Below are positions 1 to 6,619 of a stretch of DNA of 8,369 bases, in pieces (positions within the stretch are counted from its first letter, which is position 1; each line of letters opens with the position of its first letter). The notes under the pieces were generated by a model. It made no database searches and was not told the DNA's origin. It saw nothing but the letters and a program-made list of their open reading frames with translations. The stretch lies in assembly GCA_000434195.1 (NCBI GenBank), contig HF994474.1:4739-13107 (forward strand), written 5' to 3'. Source of the DNA: Clostridium sp. CAG:780 (GTDB taxonomy: Bacteria; Bacillota; Clostridia; TANB77; CAG-508). The translations under genes were made by a program, and so were the position numbers.

Positions 1-517
1 ATGTTGCTTCGTTTAGCTGTTCTCCCAAATAAGCTTCTCCATCTATTTTTTCTACTATGTCTCCTGCCTGCATTCCTGCTTCTAGTGCTGGTGAGTTTTT
101 CATAACTCCTACTATTAACAATGTATTGTTAGATCTGTCGTTTGAAATATATACTCCTATTCCGACATATTCAGCATTAGTTTCTTCTGTGAATGCTTCC
201 ATTTCTTCCTTTGTTAGATATTCTGTATATGGATCGTCTAGTCCATCTATATAGCCTTTTATTGCCCCTTCTAGCAATTTTTCGTCATTGATTTCTCCAA
301 TGTACTTTTCGTCCAGCATTGCTTTAAAACTTTGAAGTGTTTTTATCATAGAACTACTGTCTACTGTTGCTGTTTTCTCTGTATCACTATTTTTATATAC
401 TGATTCAAATTTGTTGTACATCATAAATGTTGTAAGCATGAATACTATTGTTGCAGTCAAAACCACTAACATTATGACCTTATAAATATTTTGTCTTTTA
501 ATTTTCTTATCTTCCAT
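1..517 (-). CDS. S41-family C-terminal-processing-type protease, N-terminal part (cut by window edge)
   Basis: Only the first 172 codons are present; the frame stays open to base 1. What is seen: a short basic N-terminus, one hydrophobic segment at about residues 14-33 (a signal anchor), and a helical stretch with LDDPYTEYL near residues 93-101, the usual N-terminal signature of S41 proteases. A PDZ domain starts at about residue 117 (YVGIGVYI, then SPALEAGMQAGDIV at 142-155). The catalytic Ser and Lys would lie beyond the window. Known for the family: CtpA/CtpB-type proteases are membrane-anchored, face outward, and cut proteins near their C-termini using the PDZ domain to recognise substrate. 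The ATG at 517 is supported by AGGAG at 526-530, 8 bases upstream. It lies 53 bases after the second M23 gene and is probably the last visible gene of the ftsEX operon; Bacillus subtilis also has a Ctp gene beside ftsEX. The family call is firm; the substrate is unknown. Confidence 0.9.
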   Translation of the reverse strand, partial: MEDKKIKRQNIYKVIMLVVLTATIVFMLTTFMMYNKFESVYKNSDTEKTATVDSSSMIKTLQSFKAMLDEKYIGEINDEKLLEGAIKGYIDGLDDPYTEYLTKEEMEAFTEETNAEYVGIGVYISNDRSNNTLLIVGVMKNSPALEAGMQAGDIVEKIDGEAYLGEQLNEAT

Positions 518-570
518 TCTTTTTTCTCCTTAAGTTTATTATACTTGATTATTTTTATTTTATTACGATT

Positions 571-1767
571 TTATTTGTTTTCTTCGCCTTTTAAGTATGG
601 AATTGGGTCTTGTATTATCCCATTTTTTCTAACTTCAAAGTGTAAATGTGGCCCTGTCGAATTTCCCGTTGAGCCAACTAGCATGATAACGTCTCCTTTC
701 GAAACTTGAGTTCCTAAAGTTGTAAGTACTTCTTGCCCATGCCCATATAATGTAACTATTCCATCTCCATGGTTTATCATGACGCAGTTTCCATATCCGC
801 CCATAACTCCTGCAAATGTTACAACTCCATCTGCAGCTGCTACAACAGGCGCTCCATATCCTGCATTTCCTATGTCTATTCCTGAATGGTTTTTGTACAC
901 TCCTTGTATTGGGTGCAATCTGTTGCCATACCCTGATGTTATGTATGTTCCCGCTTTTCCTACTGGCCATATCATTGCTCCACCAGTATATTGAATAGCT
1001 AATCTGTCTCCCCAGTTTATTGCTGCAATTATTTGGTTTTCTAAAGAAATTTCTTCTTGCTTATATGCTTCTATTTTTTCGTTTAGCTCTTTTTCCTCAT
1101 CTGTTAATTGTGCTAAATAATTTTGTTGTAGCAATTTATTATTTTCCATTAATATTTGCATTCTTGAAGCTTGTGCTTTTGCTACTTTTAAAGTTGATTT
1201 TCTTTTTTCTTGTTCATTTTTTTGTGCTTCTATTTCGTTTTTTCTATTTTCTACTTCTTGTAATAATTCATTATCATACTGCATTATTTCTTCTATCATA
1301 TAATAATTAGATAAGAAATCCATTAATCCTTTTGAAGAAAGTAACACGTCTAAATATGTCGTTTCTCCTGCTTCATATAAGGCTACAACTCTTCTTTTAA
1401 ATAGATTTTCTTTTTTCTTATATTCTTCTTGATTTTTTGCCAACTGTTTATCTGTTTCTTCTATTTCTTTCTCTAGTGTATTTGTCTGATCCTGTATTTT
1501 GCTAAGTTCTTCTGAATATTTAACTATCGAATCATCTAATTCTTGTATTTTTTGCAAAGATACAGTTAATTCGCTTTGAACATATTTTAATCTGTTGTTA
1601 GATTCTTCTATCTTATCTTGTATGTCTTTTTGTTGTTCTTCCAGAGTTATGTTCTCAGTTACAGTATTGTTTTCGCTGTTTTCTATTTCATTATTAGAAA
1701 AGACATTTATAGAGAAAGATACTAATAATGAACATATAATTATCATTGTTATTAGTTTTCTTTTCAT
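571..1767 (-). CDS. Secreted coiled-coil M23 peptidoglycan peptidase, second FtsEX-linked copy (PcsB/EnvC-like architecture)
   Basis: A 398-residue protein. Residues 1-24 form a signal peptide (basic MKRK, hydrophobic core, probable cut after VFS). Residues 40-245 are charged heptad-like coiled coil, broken at 125-145 by a conserved block containing ALYEAGETTYLDVLL. Residues 262-390 are an M23 (LytM-type) domain with all expected residues: H294 and D298 (HSGID), H343 (YGHG), and H374/H376 (HLH). The rim motif GYGNRLHP at 279-286 is canonical. M23 enzymes are zinc endopeptidases that cut peptide crosslinks in peptidoglycan; the intact metal site suggests a true enzyme rather than an EnvC-like degenerate activator. 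In the PcsB/CwlO/EnvC group, the coiled coil contacts the outer loop of FtsX and holds the hydrolase inactive until FtsE cycles ATP. The ATG at 1767 has AGGAGGG at 1774-1780, 6 bases upstream. It begins 21 bases after the other M23 gene. Physical pairing with FtsX is inferred from architecture and position. Confidence 0.92.
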   Translation of the reverse strand: MKRKLITMIIICSLLVSFSINVFSNNEIENSENNTVTENITLEEQQKDIQDKIEESNNRLKYVQSELTVSLQKIQELDDSIVKYSEELSKIQDQTNTLEKEIEETDKQLAKNQEEYKKKENLFKRRVVALYEAGETTYLDVLLSSKGLMDFLSNYYMIEEIMQYDNELLQEVENRKNEIEAQKNEQEKRKSTLKVAKAQASRMQILMENNKLLQQNYLAQLTDEEKELNEKIEAYKQEEISLENQIIAAINWGDRLAIQYTGGAMIWPVGKAGTYITSGYGNRLHPIQGVYKNHSGIDIGNAGYGAPVVAAADGVVTFAGVMGGYGNCVMINHGDGIVTLYGHGQEVLTTLGTQVSKGDVIMLVGSTGNSTGPHLHFEVRKNGIIQDPIPYLKGEENK

Positions 1768-1788
1768 AAATGTCCCTCCTTTATTATT

Positions 1789-2955
1789 CTAATCTAAAAT
1801 AGTATATCCTCCTGGTAAATAGTCTAATGGGTTTAGCCAGTTATTGCCAAAGAAGTTTGATATTGATGTTGAGTGTCTTATCTCAAAATGCAAATGTGCT
1901 CCTGTGCTACCACCTGAGTTTCCTGATGTTGCAATAACTTGTCCTTGTGAAACATATTGTCCATTTCTTATATGGCTTGAATTTAAATGTCCATATAAAG
2001 TTGCATAACCGTCTCCATGGAATATCATTATGTACGTTCCATATCCTCCTGGGTTTGTTGCATTATAAGCATATCCTGATGCTGATGCATATACATTTTC
2101 ATAGCTAGCTCCGATGTCTACTCCTTTATGCCATCTGCCCCATCTCCATTTCATTCTTGATGTAACGTATTTATTGTTACATGGCCAGATAAAGCTTCCA
2201 TCAAATTTTACGCCATCTCTGTCTAATCTTTCTTGTGCATCTTTTCCTATTTCCGATAGTTGTCTCTCTATTTCTTCCATTGCAGTATTGTATTTATCAA
2301 TTTCGCTCTGTTTACTCTTTTCTTCATCAGATAATTTATCAACTTCTGATTGTTTATTTTTCTTTAATATTTTTAATTCATTACTCTTTATTTCTTGTTT
2401 ATCTTTTAGCTCTTTTACTCTAGCTTTATCAGCTTCTAGTTCTGCTTTTTCGTTTTCTAAGGCTTTCTTATCATTATCTAAATCCGTTATTAAAGCTGTA
2501 TCTGCATCAACTATTTGTTGAAGTATTTCGTATTTTGATAAAAAATCTAGTAAACTGTCTGAGCCTAGCAAAACATCTAAATATGTAGAGTCTCCAGCTT
2601 CATATAATGCTACAATTCTTTCTTGTAACAATTTTTCTTTTCTTTTTATTTCTGCTTGTTTTTCTGTTATTTCTGATTCTTTTGTTTCTATCGAACTTTC
2701 TAATTCTGAAAGCTCAACTTTTAAAGAGTTTAGTTCACTTTCTGCATCCATGACTTGTATTGTAAGATTTTCAAGCTCAGATTTTGCATCTCTTTGGCTA
2801 TTTCGAATATTTTTTAATTCATTTTCTGCATTATTTATTTTATCTTTAAGTGCATTTTTATCACTTTGGCTCACTGCAAATGTATACAGTGGGATTGATA
2901 CCATGAGCATCAATACAGTAAATATTGTAGTTAATGTTAATACTATTTTTTTCAT
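1789..2955 (-). CDS. Secreted coiled-coil M23 peptidoglycan peptidase, first FtsEX-linked copy (PcsB/EnvC-like architecture)
   Basis: A 388-residue protein with a signal peptide (basic MKK, hydrophobic to about residue 26, probable cut after TFA27). Residues 30-245 are long Glu/Lys-rich coiled coil, interrupted at 113-132 by a block with IVALYEAGDSTYLDVLL, closely matching the neighbouring paralogue. Residues 252-380 are an M23 domain with ligands and catalytic residues in place: H276 and D280 (HKGVD), H323 (YGHL), H354/H356 (HLH). The segment just before the first ligand is odd: instead of the usual GYGxRxxP it reads MKWRWGRW at 268-275, rich in Trp and Arg. The C-terminus has an aromatic insertion (FFGNNWLNPLDYL). 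The role is as for its paralogue: cleavage of peptidoglycan crosslinks, probably gated by FtsEX. It starts 12 bases after ftsX, and its AGGAG (2963-2967) touches the ftsX stop codon, so the two are surely cotranscribed and perhaps translationally coupled. Confidence 0.92.
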   Translation of the reverse strand: MKKIVLTLTTIFTVLMLMVSIPLYTFAVSQSDKNALKDKINNAENELKNIRNSQRDAKSELENLTIQVMDAESELNSLKVELSELESSIETKESEITEKQAEIKRKEKLLQERIVALYEAGDSTYLDVLLGSDSLLDFLSKYEILQQIVDADTALITDLDNDKKALENEKAELEADKARVKELKDKQEIKSNELKILKKNKQSEVDKLSDEEKSKQSEIDKYNTAMEEIERQLSEIGKDAQERLDRDGVKFDGSFIWPCNNKYVTSRMKWRWGRWHKGVDIGASYENVYASASGYAYNATNPGGYGTYIMIFHGDGYATLYGHLNSSHIRNGQYVSQGQVIATSGNSGGSTGAHLHFEIRHSTSISNFFGNNWLNPLDYLPGGYTILD

Positions 2956-2967
2956 AGTTGTTCTCCT

Positions 2968-3870
2968 CTATACTTTTAGATATTTTCTCATCGATATTGT
3001 ACTTCCTAAGGCTCCTATACCTATACCAAGTACTAAGTATACTATAACTAGTAATGTTGATATATCTGCAAAGCTTAGTAATGACATTCCTATTTTTGCA
3101 AGTACTGCAGAATTTCCTAGTTTGCTTATTATTAAGTTATATGCTAATCCTAGAACTGCAAGAGAAATTATTGCTGCAATTATCCCTATGATTATACCTT
3201 CAATTATGAATGGCCATCTTATAAAGCTGTCTGTTGCTCCGACGTATTTCATAATTGATATTTCTTTCCTTCTTGCATGAACTGTTAATTTAATTGTATT
3301 TGCTATGATAAATATTGATATTATTACTAATAATGAAAGTACAACTATTGAAACTATTTTTATTCCATTTGCTATTTTTACTAGGTTATTAATTGTGTTG
3401 TCCTGGCTCGTTATACTTGCTATATTATCTAATTTATAAATATTTTCTTGAACCTCTGAACTTAATTTTAAGTCTGTCAATGTTACTAAATATGATGCCT
3501 TAAATGGATTTTCTTCATCATATCCTACAAATAGTGCAGGGTTTCCTAGCTTCTCTCTGTTGTAGTTTAGAGCATCTTCTTTTGATATGAATTTAATTGT
3601 ATTTACTCCATTAATTGCTTTTATTTGCTCTCCTATTTGGCTAATTTGTTCATCTGTTGCATCTTTTTGAATGAACACTTGCATTCCTTGCTGTAATTCT
3701 ATTGTTTTTACAGCACTATTGATGTTTTCTATAATCATAAAGAATATTCCAAAAATCAACATCGTTGCACACATTATCGCAAGTGATGCACCTGATGATT
3801 TTTTGTTATGAAATACATTTCTAAATCCTTCTCCTAATAAATAACCTATTATACTATGCTTCACCGTCAT
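2968..3870 (-). CDS. ftsX: Cell-division ABC transporter-like membrane subunit FtsX
   Basis: A 300-residue protein, the usual FtsX length. There are four hydrophobic segments at about 26-48, 168-191, 220-245 and 270-292. The first two flank an external loop (about 49-167), the part that in other species binds the coiled coil of PcsB, CwlO/RipC-type hydrolases or EnvC. Between TM2 and TM3 is the hallmark MKYVGATDSFIRWPFIIEG (207-225), contacting FtsE on the cytoplasmic side. It carries the FtsE ATPase signal across the membrane to cell-wall hydrolases during division or elongation; it is not thought to move a substrate. The start chosen is the ATG at 3870, preceded by AAGGTGG; an in-frame GTG at 3888 would add six residues but has no ribosome-binding site at a useful distance. 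It overlaps the end of ftsE by 17 bases, typical of this pair. Confidence 0.95.
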   Translation of the reverse strand: MTVKHSIIGYLLGEGFRNVFHNKKSSGASLAIMCATMLIFGIFFMIIENINSAVKTIELQQGMQVFIQKDATDEQISQIGEQIKAINGVNTIKFISKEDALNYNREKLGNPALFVGYDEENPFKASYLVTLTDLKLSSEVQENIYKLDNIASITSQDNTINNLVKIANGIKIVSIVVLSLLVIISIFIIANTIKLTVHARRKEISIMKYVGATDSFIRWPFIIEGIIIGIIAAIISLAVLGLAYNLIISKLGNSAVLAKIGMSLLSFADISTLLVIVYLVLGIGIGALGSTISMRKYLKV

Positions 3871-4537
3871 ACCCACCTTTTTTATCACTTATAATATTTC
3901 CATGTTCTATACGAATAACTCTTTTATTCATTCTGTCTACTATGTCTTTCGCATGTGTTGCTACTACTAAAGTTGTTCCTCTTAAATTAATTTCATTTAA
4001 TAATCTCATTATATCCCATGCTGTATCTGGATCTAAGTTTCCTGTTGGCTCGTCTGCTATTAACATAGATGGATTATTAACTAAAGCTCTTGCTAATGCA
4101 ACTCTTTGTTGCTCTCCTCCTGACAACTCATTCGGATACATATTTGCTTTTTCGCTTAGTCCTACCATTGATAATACCATTGGTACTTGTCTTCTTATAT
4201 GTCTTGGTGTTGCTCTTACAATATACATTGCAAATGCAACATTCTCATATACCGTTTTGTCTGGCAATAGTCTAAAATCTTGGAAAACCACTCCCATACT
4301 TCTTCTTAAGTATGGAATTCTTTTTGGTTTTAAAAATGTTGTATCTTTACCATTTATAATGATGTTTCCTTTTGTAGGCTCTTCTTCTTTTAGTATTAAT
4401 TTTATTAAGGTTGATTTTCCTGAGCCTGAGCTTCCTACTAAGAAAGCGAAATCTCCCTTATTTATTGTAAAGTTTGCATTATGCACAGCTTCTGTTCCTG
4501 TATCGTAAACTTTAGAAACGTTTCTAAACTCTATCAT
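3854..4537 (-). CDS. ftsE: Cell-division ATP-binding protein FtsE
   Basis: A 227-residue ABC ATPase, the usual FtsE length. All nucleotide-binding motifs are present: Walker A GSSGSGKST at 35-43, Q-loop Q86 (VFQDFRLLPD), signature LSGGEQQR at 138-145, Walker B LIADEP at 159-164 with catalytic E163, D-loop GNLDP, and H-loop H195 (THAKDIVDRM). The opening MIEFRNVSKVY and the FRLLPDKTVYENVAFA stretch separate FtsE from the related LolD/MacB ATPases, as does the following ftsX. It hydrolyses ATP in the cytoplasm and drives FtsX to activate external murein hydrolases. The ATG at 4537 has AAGGAG at 4546-4551, 8 bases upstream. It is the first gene of the cluster, behind a predicted promoter at 4606-4634. 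Its codons 4-9 form an 18-base perfect palindrome. Confidence 0.97.
   Translation of the reverse strand: MIEFRNVSKVYDTGTEAVHNANFTINKGDFAFLVGSSGSGKSTLIKLILKEEEPTKGNIIINGKDTTFLKPKRIPYLRRSMGVVFQDFRLLPDKTVYENVAFAMYIVRATPRHIRRQVPMVLSMVGLSEKANMYPNELSGGEQQRVALARALVNNPSMLIADEPTGNLDPDTAWDIMRLLNEINLRGTTLVVATHAKDIVDRMNKRVIRIEHGNIISDKKGGYDGEA
3873..3879 (-). promoter_or_regulatory. Ribosome-binding site that decides the ftsX start
   Basis: On the minus strand this reads AAGGTGG, inside the last codons of ftsE. The AAGG core is 5 bases from the ATG at 3870, which favours that start over the upstream GTG at 3888. Confidence 0.65.
4511..4528. repeat. 18-base perfect palindrome in the first codons of ftsE
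   Basis: The sequence TTTAGAAACGTTTCTAAA equals its own reverse complement over all 18 bases, with no spacer. It encodes F4-R5-N6-V7-S8-K9 of FtsE, a conserved stretch of the family, so coding constraint alone may explain it. It sits about 70-90 bases downstream of the predicted transcription start. It could bind a dimeric regulator, or be chance. The palindrome is certain; a function is not. Confidence 0.5.
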
Positions 4538-4605
4538 TTCAGCATCTCCTTGTTTATTTCTAATCGTTATTTTTTATTTTTCAAAATTCTTCACTATATA
4601 CCCTT

Positions 4606-4634
4606 ATCATAACAATAAACGACAGGAAATGCAA
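4606..4634 (-). promoter_or_regulatory. Predicted sigma-A-type promoter for the ftsE operon
   Basis: On the minus strand: -35 TTGCAT (4629-4634; only the TTG matches consensus), a 17-base spacer, and -10 TATGAT (4606-4611; 5 of 6) preceded by TGT, giving an extended -10 (TGnTATGAT). The expected start is near 4599, leaving a leader of about 62 bases before the ftsE ATG. It lies just below the transketolase terminator. Spacing and the extended -10 support it; the weak -35 lowers certainty. Confidence 0.55.
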
Positions 4635-4644
4635 GAGTATTTTG

Positions 4645-4695
4645 AAAAAAAATCTAGTAATTTGTAAGGTATTTTTTACCTTGATTACTAGATTT
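4645..4695 (-). terminator. Rho-independent terminator of the transketolase operon
   Basis: A 12-base perfect outer stem (AAATCTAGTAAT at 4650-4661 with ATTACTAGATTT at 4684-4695) encloses an inner 6-base stem (AAGGTA 4666-4671 with TACCTT 4677-4682) and a 5-base loop. Four bases bulge on one side and one on the other. Read on the minus strand, the hairpin ends in eight T residues (4652-4645). It starts 43 bases after the stop codon of the C-terminal transketolase gene. The stem is AT-rich and interrupted, so it may be leaky. There is no T tract in the other direction. Confidence 0.75.
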
Positions 4696-4738
4696 CGCCT
4701 ATTTATCAGCCTATCAAAAATTCACAAAATTTTCACAA

Positions 4739-5686
4739 TTATTTTAGCACTTCTTTAACAATGCTTTCAGCATCTATTTTAAAATATTTCATTAATTCTT
4801 CTGCTTTTCCAGATTCTCCAAAAGTATCGTTTATTCCCATTCTTGTAACTTTTACTGGATATTCTTCTGCAAGAACTTCACACACAGCACTGCCAAGTCC
4901 ACCAATTATATTGTGATCTTCTATTGTTATAACTTTTTTTGTTTCTTTTGCAGATTTTACAATTAATTCTTTATCTATTGGTTTGATTGTATGAATATCT
5001 ATTACTCTTATATTTACACCTTGTTCTTTTAGCATTTCTTGTGCTTTTAAAGCTTCCGAAACTGTCACTCCTGTTGCAATTATACTTGCATCTGTTCCTT
5101 CTCCTATTTGTATTCCTTTGCCAATTTCAAATTTTATATTGTTTTGTTTTATAAACTCCTCATCATATATAATTGGTGTGGCAAGTCTAGAAAGACGTAC
5201 ATAAAATGGTCCATTTATTTTTGATATTTCTTCTATTATCCATCTTGTTTGCGAGTCGTCTGATGGGCTAATAACTCTCATATTTGGTATCATTCTCATC
5301 ATTCCGATATCTTCTAGCATTTGATGTGTAGCACCATCTTCGCCAACTGTTACACCTGCATGTGTAGCGCAAATCTTAACATTTGCATTCGTATGAGCTA
5401 CTGTGTTTCTTATTTGATCGTAAGCTCTTCCTGCTGCAAACATTGCAAACGTACTAGCAAACGGTATTTTCCCAAATGTTGAAAGTCCAACTGCTGTACC
5501 AATCATATCTTGCTCAGCTATTCCCATGTCCAAAAACCTATCAGGAAATTTTTTAGCAAATATTGCTGTTTTTGTTGCTCCCGATAAGTCTGCGTCTAGA
5601 ACTACTACGTTTTTATTTTCTTCTCCAAGTTTTGCCAATGCTTCTCCATAGCTTTGTCTTGTTGCTATTTTTGCGTCTAGAACCAT
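4739..5686 (-). CDS. Transketolase, C-terminal subunit (split enzyme)
   Basis: A 315-residue protein corresponding to the pyrimidine-binding and C-terminal domains of transketolase. The catalytic Glu that activates thiamine diphosphate is E58 in MGIAEQDMIG. HAGVTVGEDGATHQ (109-121) is the conserved substrate/cofactor loop, VISPSDD (138-144) follows, and IEDHNIIGGLGSAV (255-268) marks the C-terminal domain. With the N-terminal subunit encoded just upstream it should form the active enzyme, moving two-carbon ketol units between sugar phosphates in the non-oxidative pentose phosphate pathway, in the cytoplasm. The ATG at 5686 has a strong AAGGAGG (5694-5700) 7 bases upstream, inside the preceding gene; the 10-base overlap suggests coupled translation in equal amounts. 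The split form is common in Clostridia and archaea. A 1-deoxyxylulose-5-phosphate synthase half or another two-carbon transferase is possible but less likely given both halves and their lengths. Confidence 0.93.
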   Translation of the reverse strand: MVLDAKIATRQSYGEALAKLGEENKNVVVLDADLSGATKTAIFAKKFPDRFLDMGIAEQDMIGTAVGLSTFGKIPFASTFAMFAAGRAYDQIRNTVAHTNANVKICATHAGVTVGEDGATHQMLEDIGMMRMIPNMRVISPSDDSQTRWIIEEISKINGPFYVRLSRLATPIIYDEEFIKQNNIKFEIGKGIQIGEGTDASIIATGVTVSEALKAQEMLKEQGVNIRVIDIHTIKPIDKELIVKSAKETKKVITIEDHNIIGGLGSAVCEVLAEEYPVKVTRMGINDTFGESGKAEELMKYFKIDAESIVKEVLK

Positions 5687-6561
5687 ATCTTTTCCTCCTT
5701 TCCTGGTAAAGTACTTATATTGTGTGATATTTTTTCCTGTTCTAATTTTAATGCTTTCATTGCTCTGTTATATTCTTCTTCGCTTGGTGCTTTTCCATGC
5801 CACTCTGCTTTATTTTCCATAAAAGGAACTCCTTTTCCTTTTACTGTTTCTGCAATTATTATTGTCGGTTGTCCTTTTGTATGTTTTGCCTTTCCGAAAG
5901 CATCTATTAACATGCTAATATCATTTCCATTGCATGTTATAACATTAAATCCAAACGATTCCCACTTTGACATTAAGCAGTCTAAGGCTTTTACATCTAA
6001 TACTTTTCCATCTATTTGAAGTCCATTGCTGTCTAGTATGACGCATAAATTATCTAGATTGTATTTGTTAGAAGTCATTGCTGCTTCCCAAATTTGTCCT
6101 TCTTCGATTTCTCCATCTCCTAATATGCAATAAACTCTGCATCCTAATTCATCCATTTTAGATGCTATTGCCATTCCATTTGCAACAGATAGTCCTTGAC
6201 CTAGTGAGCCTGTTGACATATCTATTCCTGGTATTTTTTCCATATCAGGATGTCCTTGTAATTTAGAGCCAAGCTTTCTAAATGTTCTTAGTTCTCCTTT
6301 TGCCAGATATCCTCTTTCTGCTAAAACTGCATACAAAGCAGCCGACGCGTGGCCTTTTGATAGTACCAACCTGTCTCTTAAATTTGAATCTGGTTTTTTA
6401 GGGTCTATATTCATTTGATTAAAATATAAAACAGTTAGTATTTCTGCAATAGACAGTGCTCCTCCTGGATGTCCCGACTTTGCGTTATATACTTGTTCTA
6501 TTATGTCTATTCTAATATCATTTGCTATTTGCTTTAATTGTTTTATGTCTGTATTTTTCAA
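5677..6561 (-). CDS. Transketolase, N-terminal subunit (split enzyme)
   Basis: About 294 residues, covering only the thiamine-diphosphate pyrophosphate-binding domain. Seen (numbered from the TTG start): SGHPGG (29-34), LSKGHAS (67-73), QGHPD (102-106), TGSLGQGL (117-124), and the cofactor/metal motif starting GDGEIEEGQIWEA (148-160) and ending near DSNGLQIDG (177-185). These residues hold the diphosphate and Mg ion; catalysis needs the Glu of the partner subunit next door. Start choice is uncertain. A GTG at 6570 is in frame but its AAGGAG is only one base away, too close for ribosome binding. The TTG at 6561 lies 10 bases from that AAGGAG and gives MKNTDIKQLKQIA, a typical beginning. It is the first gene of the operon, about 21 bases after the predicted transcription start, and overlaps the C-terminal subunit gene by 10 bases. 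Confidence 0.93.
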   Translation of the reverse strand: MKNTDIKQLKQIANDIRIDIIEQVYNAKSGHPGGALSIAEILTVLYFNQMNIDPKKPDSNLRDRLVLSKGHASAALYAVLAERGYLAKGELRTFRKLGSKLQGHPDMEKIPGIDMSTGSLGQGLSVANGMAIASKMDELGCRVYCILGDGEIEEGQIWEAAMTSNKYNLDNLCVILDSNGLQIDGKVLDVKALDCLMSKWESFGFNVITCNGNDISMLIDAFGKAKHTKGQPTIIIAETVKGKGVPFMENKAEWHGKAPSEEEYNRAMKALKLEQEKISHNISTLPGKEEKIWF

Positions 6562-6571
6562 AAAAATCACT

Positions 6572-6577
6572 CTCCTT
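6572..6577 (-). promoter_or_regulatory. Ribosome-binding site favouring a TTG start for the N-terminal transketolase subunit
   Basis: AAGGAG on the minus strand. It is one base from the in-frame GTG (6570) and 10 bases from the in-frame TTG (6561). The usual spacing of about 5-10 bases favours the TTG. Confidence 0.6.
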
Positions 6578-6588
6578 TGTTATTCATA

Positions 6589-6617
6589 TTTATATCATTT
6601 GCTTGCATAAAAGTCAA
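6589..6617 (-). promoter_or_regulatory. Predicted sigma-A-type promoter for the transketolase operon
   Basis: On the minus strand: -35 TTGACT (6612-6617; 5 of 6), a 17-base spacer, -10 TATAAA (6589-6594; 5 of 6), and an extended -10 TG at 6596-6597. The expected start is near 6582, giving a very short leader of about 20 bases. The -35 begins two bases past the T tract of the preceding terminator, so the two units are almost fused end to end. This is the best promoter match in the window. Confidence 0.75.
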
Positions 6618-6619
6618 TT

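Noticed and set aside
518..570. TATAAT-like -10 in the gap before the S41 gene
   Set aside because: No convincing -35 is found at 16-18 bases; the 53-base gap is AT-rich, so such a match is expected by chance. Read-through from the operon is simpler. No terminator is seen here either.
635..970. Minus-strand open frame of 111 codons in another frame inside the second M23 gene
   Set aside because: It overlaps the conserved catalytic domain of the real gene and has no recognisable features.
2750..3280. Plus-strand open frame of 176 codons crossing the ftsX / first M23 junction
   Set aside because: It is antisense to two well-supported genes, has no ribosome-binding site, and its low-complexity hydrophobic product reflects reversed AT-rich codons.
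3871..3888. GTG at 3888 as the start of ftsX
   Set aside because: No ribosome-binding site at a useful distance; the ATG at 3870 has AAGGTGG upstream and gives the usual family length.
3942..4508. Plus-strand open frame of 188 codons opposite ftsE
   Set aside because: It lies wholly antisense to a gene with every ABC ATPase motif; no family resemblance of its own.
4713..4738. Two nearby TTGTGAA-type direct repeats just after the transketolase stop codon
   Set aside because: Too short and too AT-rich to separate from chance; not placed relative to any promoter.
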